Assembly (NCBI RefSeq): GCF_024124665.1
Contig: NZ_JAMXSB010000010.1
Coordinates: 62,001-126,000 of the forward strand
DNA: 64,000 nt
From: Pleionea sp. CnH1-48
Lineage (GTDB): Bacteria > Pseudomonadota > Gammaproteobacteria > Enterobacterales > Kangiellaceae
Reading direction: 5' to 3'
The notes below the pieces were generated by a model. It had not been told where the DNA came from and did no database searches. It was given only the letters and a program-made list of their open reading frames with translations. A program made the translations under genes and the position numbers. Positions 56,401 through 61,860 of this stretch are shown here, piece after piece. The stretch's first letter is position 1, and each line of letters begins with the position of its first letter.

Positions 56401-56879
56401 AGAGCAATGAAGCCAGCCCTGAATACCGTTATGCCTCTAGTGGCAGTTTCACATTACGTTTGACTGTTACTGATAATGAAGGTGCCAGTCATTCGCAGGA
56501 AACAATGGTAACCATTAGTGATGGTGTTGCAACTTTGCCGAATGCATGTGCTGATCAGCAACCAATCACGGGAGGTCGTTTAACACCCGGTCAAGCTGCG
56601 TGTTTGGGTCAACAGGAAGTTATCTGGCTTTCGATCCCTGAGGTAAATCAGCATCAGAACATCGCCATTAGCACTGGGCATGGTCAGGGTAATCTGGACG
56701 TGTTTTATAAAAACGGTGGTTGGCCAAGCGAAACCGATTATGATGCTTCGTCAACCAATGCTGGGAATATTGAGTGTATTTATCGAAGTGCAGGTTCTCA
56801 ATATTGGTCTTATTTAAAAGTTAGTGGAGTGACAACAGGGGCAACCATTTTGGTGGAGTTTGATTCTCCTGCGTGTTGA
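53445..56879 (+). CDS. Secreted M43-type metalloprotease with PPC, PKD and GEVED domains
   Basis: 1144 residues. Signal peptide (1-24), propeptide, and a metzincin catalytic domain with HEFGHWLNLPH (276-286) and a Met-turn in NFMHYSDN (near 336). The third motif position, normally Gly, is Asn. Then two PPC-like domains (about 400-485, 515-610), two PKD domains (631-712, 717-800; each with YHWDFGDG), a GEVED domain (804-940, ending DGEVEDYTV), a third PKD (943-1025) and a last PPC-like domain. Likely degrades external protein or polymer-bound protein. AGGAG precedes the ATG. Confidence 0.9.
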   Translation: MTLRIKATHLLSLCLLFSSLLVQAGAFHDQSILKNTRIKQSSIKKTSLIAHKVDIGNVCGTDNNLQNWSLIQQEHKELLANKHSFAAQLLSGLKSRSQKIKAMGDGVPGRYYIPVVVHVYGNHFNCNGGGACLTDEKIQDALTRTNEDFLGLNTQDGPIAAEFQAIRENLSIEFVLAKRDPDGNATNGIVRYNRDQSGYGNGSGYDTQIAADAWDNFKYMNVFIMRDLYANGESNNSGVAWYPQVSMSQSGTARVVYNGNYLGSNTNENFRSVLTHEFGHWLNLPHVFDGDVCSVHQEAFCAATGDRVCDTPQMSSSILQNNATNCLGRATNTENFMHYSDNYAMYTQGQVKRMVAALHGPARATLWSNENLIATGLADLTSDADHPWDGSGVDTVPEGEVLKTVDGISGNKGDNETHTIDLPSGTEAVAFYLDGYTQDPDMYVSKGSAPIKEGDNWIADFISFRASGQPELVTVTAPSSSETYYTTIDAYSDFSNAKLQVISADDPTLCEGCERIFLLEETGLSAPKGEDPKRFQFEVPSDAQKLIVVIPGGYGGDADGNNGDPDLYVSMNQVPTTDNADCGPFAAPKLSEYCELGAGGGTAHIMIVPFIEYSDVTLQVYYERSAHSGIPVAEANGPYSEIVNQPINFSSAGSDDSDGVISVYHWDFGDGQQSNQQNPVHTYTATGDYVATLTVTDDSGLTASDTAQVTIVADNLPPTANANGPYNASVNQAINFSSQGSTDADGSIAEYHWDFGDGNSSNQANPQHAYSQVGQFQATLTVTDNLGATDISIAEVNVSDIEYCTVSGNTRYEWIAKVKSGSFENSSDKEGYGDFSSMTMSLTEGNNTIELTAGGSYSEHWAAWIDLNRDGEFDAEGEKVLVDLSGRDTVVGQLFLPDGSAGITTRMRIAMKYHSEANASCGDIGDGEVEDYTVSISARINTPPVANANGPYTGVVQQALRFSSDGSHDPDGSIQTYLWEFGDGNQSNEASPEYRYASSGSFTLRLTVTDNEGASHSQETMVTISDGVATLPNACADQQPITGGRLTPGQAACLGQQEVIWLSIPEVNQHQNIAISTGHGQGNLDVFYKNGGWPSETDYDASSTNAGNIECIYRSAGSQYWSYLKVSGVTTGATILVEFDSPAC

Positions 56880-56894
56880 CAATAAGGGCTTGAG

Positions 56895-56930
56895 CAGGTT
56901 GCAATCTTAAGTGGTTGCAACCTGTTTTTT
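56895..56930 (+). terminator. Intrinsic terminator of the protease gene
   Basis: Arms CAGGTTGCAA (56895-56904) and TTGCAACCTG (56915-56924), T tract to 56930. Confidence 0.9.
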
Positions 56931-56933
56931 ACT

Positions 56934-57356
56934 CTATCGATTCCAATGTTTTTGCATTTCAATAAAAATAAAAGATGCCGTCCAGGTGATGAGTACCAAG
57001 CCTGTAAGTGCTTCTAATCCTGCCAGAAAACGCAGATTGCCTATGGGCGCGATATCACCAAAGCCTAGTGATGTGTAAGTCGTAAAAGAAAAATAAGCAC
57101 AATCGAGCAGGGAACCATCAAAGGCTCCCGTTAAGTTGCCAAACCCACCATGTTGCATCATGAAGTAATAGCCGGCTGCAAACAGCCATACCTCAATGGC
57201 ATGGGCACAGAGGCTCATAAGCAGGATGATGACGATAGCAAAACGAGAGGTGCTAACGTATTTGACCAGCAGGTTAGAGGTTCTGTTGAGCAGTTCGTAA
57301 TGGACGAGTACCGCTGATGTGATGATCAAGCAATTGAGGATGATGGTTGCGAGCAT
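56934..57356 (-). CDS. Two-TM potassium channel-like protein
   Basis: 140 residues of the Ion_trans_2 type: helices near 5-20, 40-60 and 110-135, and a pore loop with TYTSLGFGDIAP, a selectivity-filter variant of TVGYGD. No cytoplasmic regulatory domain. Convergent with the protease gene; upstream lies the tRNA region. Confidence 0.82.
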   Translation of the reverse strand: MLATIILNCLIITSAVLVHYELLNRTSNLLVKYVSTSRFAIVIILLMSLCAHAIEVWLFAAGYYFMMQHGGFGNLTGAFDGSLLDCAYFSFTTYTSLGFGDIAPIGNLRFLAGLEALTGLVLITWTASFIFIEMQKHWNR

Positions 57357-57538
57357 CGTTGATTAGACTCCCGTCGTGCCATGAGCTAGGTAGAATGGCA
57401 ATTCTTTTTATAAGGTAGTGTTCTTTTTAGTATATCCGCTTAAGTAGGGCAAACCTAGTTAAGTTGCTGGATTTTAAAGCAATTTGGTTGCTTACCGCTC
57501 AGCAATGTCATTAAATAGTAATTTATTGATTTTATTAG

Positions 57539-57567
57539 TTGACAACAACCGCTGGCATCAGCATAAT
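57539..57567 (+). promoter_or_regulatory. Promoter of the tRNA-Arg gene
   Basis: TTGACA (57539-57544), 17-bp spacer, CATAAT (57562-57567), then GC-rich TGCGCCC. The tRNA begins 12 bp downstream. Confidence 0.75.
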
Positions 57568-57579
57568 TGCGCCCACTTC

Positions 57580-57656
57580 GCGCATGTAGCTCAGCTGGAT
57601 AGAGTACCTGGCTACGAACCAGGCGGTCGGAGGTTCGAATCCTTCCATGCGCGCCA
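57580..57656 (+). tRNA. tRNA-Arg (anticodon ACG)
   Basis: 77 nt. Acceptor GCGCATG / CATGCGC, anticodon arm CCTGG-CTACGAA-CCAGG with ACG at 57614-57616, T loop GGTTCGAATCC, encoded CCA at 57654-57656. The 3' end abuts the integrase of the downstream element, so it is the likely attachment site. Confidence 0.97.
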
Positions 57657-57658
57657 AT

Positions 57659-58831
57659 TTAACAAGTTGATTTAGCTGAATTTTCTTGTGCTAGTGATTT
57701 GCCAAGGGGCATATTAGGGGCGGTAACCCCATTCGTTAATGTGTCACCTTTGCAAATTACCTTTTCTTCTAAAGCTTCACTGAATACATTATCAAATCTT
57801 GGCATATCCTTATTTATAATTTTTCCATAGTGTTTTCTTAACATTCTTTCTGAAGAATGACCCAGTTGATTAATGATCCAATTTGTTGGAAGTCCGTGTG
57901 TAATGGCTTGGCTTGCAAATGTGTGTCTGCCATTATTAAAACCTCGATGCCGAACTCCAATTCGCTTTAAAAAGCGGCCCCACCAGTTTCTTAAATTTCC
58001 TTCAAAGCAAGGTTTGTTTGTTCGAAAATTTCTGAACACTAATACACGCTTCATAACTTTTGGTTTATCTGTTGCTAATCGTTGTTTGACTACACAAGTT
58101 TCAGGAACATCATCAAAAGTGTGATTCATTTGCTCTAAAATAAATTTACGAGCAAGTGTAGGTATTTGAATAACTCGTTGTCTCTTTTTTACTTTAGGCA
58201 CTCTCCATTCTTCTTTGTCGTTACGAATAACTTTTATTTCAGCAGTCCATTTTAGAAAGTCTATGTCTTCGTAAGCTAGGCCACTGGCTTCTGAAACAGC
58301 AAGTCCAGTGAAACACATAAAGCCAAATATGTTGAGTTCTTGTTCACGGTCAGGTGTTCTACTTTCTAAAATACGATTCACTTCATCCATGTCAAATGGA
58401 TCTGGTGGCTCTTGATCATATTCTGGTACTTCCATTTCATGTGTTGGAACCTCTGAAATTACTTTTTGCAACAAAGCCTGTTCAAACACAGTTTTGGTTA
58501 AAGCAACAATACCATCTTTCGTTTTTCCTGCGAGATGTGCAAGCCCTCCATCTTCTTTAGCTTCAGTGAGCCACTTCTTTAACATCAATGGTTTAATATC
58601 AGAAATTTTTTCTTTTCCGAATCGTCGTTCCAGGTAACCTAGTTTGTATTCATAGTCTTCAAAGCTTGATTCTGATATCGTCGTTTTAATGAGGTCTTTA
58701 TACTCCTTTATCTCTTCGTTGAGCGTTTTATCTTTGTTGTTAGTTTTGGACTCGGATTGAATGACTAAATCTTTTGGCTTAGAGTTTGGAAAGTAGTCAT
58801 TCCAAACAAATGAGCCATCAAAGATCTTTCG
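57659..58831 (-). pseudogene. Tyrosine integrase, 5' end lost
   Basis: The open frame runs from the junction near 58831 to the stop at 57659. It covers the end of an Arm-type DNA-binding domain (KRKIFDGSFVWNDYFPNS), the core-binding domain (TISESSFEDYEYKLGYLERR region) and the catalytic domain with GRHTFASQ, LGHSS and the Tyr in RKHYGK. No ATG, GTG or TTG exists upstream of TTG 58588 in the frame, and starting there would cut the core-binding domain. The first catalytic Arg position reads Ala (TGLAVSEASGL). Likely inactive; a 309-residue product from 58588 is the most that could be made. Confidence 0.8.
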
Positions 58832-60128
58832 CTTGGAAGTGGGTGCAGAGCCAATACTCTATGGCCTTGATGATATTGATGAAGATTGCACTATCATCGT
58901 AGAAGGAGAGATGGATAAGCTTGCACTGGAGGTGGCAGGATTTACAAATGTGGTTTCTCCGCCTCACGGTGCACCGCAACCGGATGCAAAAAACTATTCG
59001 AGTAAATTCGATTTTTTAGAAAACGACTTAGATACTATTCGCTCTGTTAAGCAATGGATTATCGCTGTTGATAACGATGAGGCTGGAAACAAACTTGAAT
59101 ATGAGCTGGCTAGAAGGTTGGGGCGAGAAAAGTGCCTAAAAGTTTCTTGGCCAAAGGGAATTAAAGACAGTAATCAATGCCTCGTTGAAAAAGGGATAGA
59201 TTCACTTATTACAATTATCTGTGACGCGAAGCCATACCCTCTTCAAGGAGTGTTTACAGTCGAAGATTTATCCGATGAAGTTAACACGCTTTATAAACAA
59301 GGGCTACAGGGTGGTGTATCAACGGGTTATAGAAATCTCGATCAATTCTATACGGTCAAATTAAGTGACTGGACTGTAGTAACGGGAGTGCCAAACTCTG
59401 GAAAGTCAAATTTTGTTGATGCAGTCTGTATGAACTTGGCAAAGCTACATGGTTGGGCAATCGCGAATTTTTCACCAGAGAATCAACCTATTGAAGACCA
59501 TATTGCTCGTATGTGTGAAAAGTATGTTGGGAAACCATTTAATAATAGTCGGGCGCAACGAATGACACATGATGAATTGGAGCAAGCGAAGGCATTCGTT
59601 AACGAACATTTTTTTTGGATACTGCCTGATGATGATAAAGACTGGACGATTGAACAAGTGTTGAAAGCGGCTGAACTGCTGATTTATCGAAAAGGAATAA
59701 AAGGGTTAGTCATTGATCCTTGGAATGAGCTGGAAATACCACCGAATAACCAGCTTTCTGAAACACAGTATATCAGTCAATCATTAAAAAGGATGCGTCA
59801 ATTTGCGAGAAAACACGACATACATCTTTGGATAGTGGCTCATCCGCAAAAGCTTTATAAAGATAAAAATGGTAAATATCCAGTACCGACGCTTTATGAT
59901 ATATCGGGTTCTGCTCATTGGCGAAATAAAGCTGATAACGGAATAGTTATCTATCGTGACTTTGAAAATGACAACTTTATAATCGAAGTGATTGTTCAAA
60001 AAATACGATTCAAACAAGTGGGCAGATTAGGTACTGCTTACCTGGAATATAACCCCTTAACATCGTGTTATTCAGATAATCCGAGAATACCTATAAAAGA
60101 GGGTGGATTACATCGTCAGTATCATTAA
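58821..60128 (+). CDS. TOPRIM/DnaB-type phage primase-helicase, 5'-truncated
   Basis: T7 gp4-like. About 435 codons: TOPRIM with IIVEGEMDKLAL and AVDNDEAGNK, then a RecA-like helicase with Walker A VTGVPNSGKSNF and Walker B GLVIDPWNEL, and HPQKLYK near the end. The N-terminal zinc finger and primase core are missing. Homology seems to begin at the palindrome junction, and the frame is closed by TAG at 58794. Candidate starts are TTG 58833 and GTG 58839, neither with a ribosome site. Remaining motifs are intact, so loss may be recent. Confidence 0.8.
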   Translation, partial: KIFRLEVGAEPILYGLDDIDEDCTIIVEGEMDKLALEVAGFTNVVSPPHGAPQPDAKNYSSKFDFLENDLDTIRSVKQWIIAVDNDEAGNKLEYELARRLGREKCLKVSWPKGIKDSNQCLVEKGIDSLITIICDAKPYPLQGVFTVEDLSDEVNTLYKQGLQGGVSTGYRNLDQFYTVKLSDWTVVTGVPNSGKSNFVDAVCMNLAKLHGWAIANFSPENQPIEDHIARMCEKYVGKPFNNSRAQRMTHDELEQAKAFVNEHFFWILPDDDKDWTIEQVLKAAELLIYRKGIKGLVIDPWNELEIPPNNQLSETQYISQSLKRMRQFARKHDIHLWIVAHPQKLYKDKNGKYPVPTLYDISGSAHWRNKADNGIVIYRDFENDNFIIEVIVQKIRFKQVGRLGTAYLEYNPLTSCYSDNPRIPIKEGGLHRQYH

Positions 60129-60169
60129 GGAGGTGATGTGTTGGGATAAGTGTTAAAGGAACTGGGTAT

Positions 60170-60331
60170 ATGGGCGAAAGGAGGCCAAGGGATTATGCGC
60201 TGGCGCTTTATCAGTTGAGTGACAAGGAGATGAAAGAAGTTGCAGGGAAATTGAATATTCCACCGGAGTTAAAGCCTCTCGTATGGAAACATATTCAAAA
60301 TTTTAGGAGAAACCAATGCCGAACGCATTGA
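60170..60331 (+). CDS. Small phage-type protein
   Basis: 53 residues from ATG 60170, opening MGERRPRDYALALYQLSDKE and continuing with IPPELKPLVWKHIQNF. The RRPRDYALAL opening is common in small prophage proteins near replication genes; function unknown to me. AAAGGAACTGGGTATA precedes the ATG. Overlaps the next start. Confidence 0.6.
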   Translation: MGERRPRDYALALYQLSDKEMKEVAGKLNIPPELKPLVWKHIQNFRRNQCRTH

Positions 60332-60552
60332 TAGTTGTTGTTTGTTTAATGGGAATGTTAATGGAAAAGGAACTAATGGGCTTGCTTGAGTCGAAACTAA
60401 AAAAACACGACTGGAGCTATATGTTTTCTGATGATAGGAAAGCCTATAAAAAAGGTCGTGAAGAGTCGATTGAAATTCAAAGTTTAATTCAAAAAACAGG
60501 AGCCGAAGGAAAGGAGTTGTTTTGTCAATATCAAAGGAGGTTTTGGCATTAA
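60316..60552 (+). CDS. Small element-encoded protein, function unknown
   Basis: 78 residues; a hydrophobic start (ALIVVVCLMGML) followed by a charged helical part. TTAGGAGAAACC gives a good ribosome site for ATG 60316. Its stop shares an A with the next start (TAATG), indicating translational coupling. Confidence 0.55.
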   Translation: MPNALIVVVCLMGMLMEKELMGLLESKLKKHDWSYMFSDDRKAYKKGREESIEIQSLIQKTGAEGKELFCQYQRRFWH

Positions 60553-60935
60553 TGGGCAAGAGACAGGAAGTCGAGTCGCAGCATCAACGTACCGTTATTG
60601 AGTGGGCTGACTTGGCAACTATTCAAGGAGTGAAAGTCGGAGAACATTTATTCGCAATACCCAACGGTGGACACCGACATATAGCCGTTGCTCGCAAGTT
60701 AAAGTTGGAAGGTGTGCGACCAGGAGTGCCGGATTTATTTCTGGCTATTTCAAAAGGTGGATTTCATGGATTGTTTATTGAAATGAAAGCACCCAAACCT
60801 CACAAGTCTACTGTTAGTCAATATCAAGTCGATTGGCAAGTGAGGCTAACAAGTCAAAACTATTGGGTGGTTGTGTGTTATGGCGCTGATGCAGCCATTC
60901 AGCAAATAAAAGATTATCTACAATTAAAGGAGTAA
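60552..60935 (+). CDS. VRR-NUC domain nuclease
   Basis: 127 residues of the PD-(D/E)XK-like VRR-NUC fold: the sequence ALSxx-like GVRPGVPDLFLAI, then GLFIEMKAP with the E-x-K catalytic pair, and QVDWQVRL. Stand-alone copies are usual in phage replication regions and act on branched DNA. I start at ATG 60552, coupled to the previous stop (TAATG) with AAGGAGG upstream, rather than at TTG 60522. Confidence 0.88.
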   Translation: MGKRQEVESQHQRTVIEWADLATIQGVKVGEHLFAIPNGGHRHIAVARKLKLEGVRPGVPDLFLAISKGGFHGLFIEMKAPKPHKSTVSQYQVDWQVRLTSQNYWVVVCYGADAAIQQIKDYLQLKE

Positions 60936-60941
60936 TGATTA

Positions 60942-61484
60942 ATGAATCCAGAAAGCATTTTAACGAAATTATCACAGCAATGTGTTTCTATCGAAGCACG
61001 AAGCGCAAATGGCGGTGGTGATGTTATTAGCCGTTCGGAATTTGCTTTTTGCATGGGCAGATTGCCTGAGCATGTCGATGCTATTTTGCGTTCCCGTTAT
61101 TTACTGGAACAGTCTGACGATTATATTCAGGTCATTTCTGATGCCCTTTTTAATATGTTAGTCGAGGAGTTTTATGCTGAGCCAAATGAGCCTATTGCCA
61201 AACAACTGTGTACGGTAGTCGCTCATGAATATTTGAACCCTTTACGTTGTAATCGATGTAAAGGTAGGGGGAAGGTTCAAGGACGTGGCGGGAAGAAACA
61301 TGATTGTAACCGTTGTAAGGGACGTGGCTTTAAAAAGCTGAGTATTGAACAAATCAAAGGTGAACTGGGGATTAAGCGTTACAAATGGGATATACAGTAT
61401 AAAGAGATATATTCTGTGCTGAGCCGACAAATCGCCGCCTGGGAAACAATCGGGCTTTCACACATTAGCGAAAGACTTCATTAA
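60942..61484 (+). CDS. Zinc-finger protein, Q-antiterminator-like
   Basis: 180 residues. Two DnaJ-type CxxCxGxG motifs (CNRCKGRGK and CNRCKGRGF, about 103-129) flank a basic loop, followed by a helix-turn-helix-like stretch (SIEQIKGELGIKRYKW). This and its place as last gene before a terminator fit phage late antiterminator Q-type proteins. That assignment is inference; a general zinc DNA-binding protein is the alternative. AAGGAG precedes ATG 60942. Confidence 0.6.
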   Translation: MNPESILTKLSQQCVSIEARSANGGGDVISRSEFAFCMGRLPEHVDAILRSRYLLEQSDDYIQVISDALFNMLVEEFYAEPNEPIAKQLCTVVAHEYLNPLRCNRCKGRGKVQGRGGKKHDCNRCKGRGFKKLSIEQIKGELGIKRYKWDIQYKEIYSVLSRQIAAWETIGLSHISERLH

Positions 61485-61489
61485 TCAAG

Positions 61490-61513
61490 GGCCAGAGTAA
61501 TCTGGCCTTTTTT
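61490..61513 (+). terminator. Terminator closing the phage-type gene set
   Basis: GGCCAGA (61490-61496), GTAA, TCTGGCC (61501-61507), then six T. Confidence 0.9.
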
Positions 61514-61860
61514 AAACGACCTCTAAAACTTTCTTTTTCATTCTAAATTCAATCAATTACCACTGTAGTAATAATGGTTAATGAGATTTGTGTATCGCAT
61601 AATCTCATAAAACATGTATCTCAATTTAGGTAGCAAGTACGGTTGTTTTGATATTTCTCAATCATTAAAATCTCACTCGATTGCACACTGAATATAGCAA
61701 TCACATATACATTATTCGCTTGGTCTACGCGGGAAATAATGAAGAGACAAAATTTAACTGAACTCTTAACGGAACTTTGTAACGGGGCTTTTTAATTAGG
61801 TTCAGTTATGTCGTTTTTTTGTCCTTAATATAGATTAAATGGAATTTTGGAGATTAATTA
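61514..61860. other. 347-bp AT-rich gap before the Rhs gene
   Basis: No gene or clear tRNA-like or att sequence. An 18-codon frame at 61739 (ends TTTTAA) is too short to support. The base composition is lower in GC than the core region, as in the neighbouring element genes. GGAG at 61850-61853 is the ribosome site of the next gene. Confidence 0.5.

Larger units (their letters stand above)
57654..61513. mobile_element. Degraded prophage or integrative element at tRNA-Arg (left part)
   Basis: Begins at the tRNA 3' end with an integrase facing the tRNA, then a replication helicase, small phage-type genes, a VRR-NUC nuclease and a Q-like zinc protein, ending at a terminator (61490-61513). No structural, lysis or regulator genes are present. 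The integrase and helicase are fused head to head. No second copy of the tRNA 3' end was noticed before 64000, so the right boundary is unknown and may include the Rhs gene. Confidence 0.7.

Noticed and set aside
61739-61795. 18-codon frame MKRQNLTEL...
   Set aside because: Too short, weak start context, no conservation evidence available.
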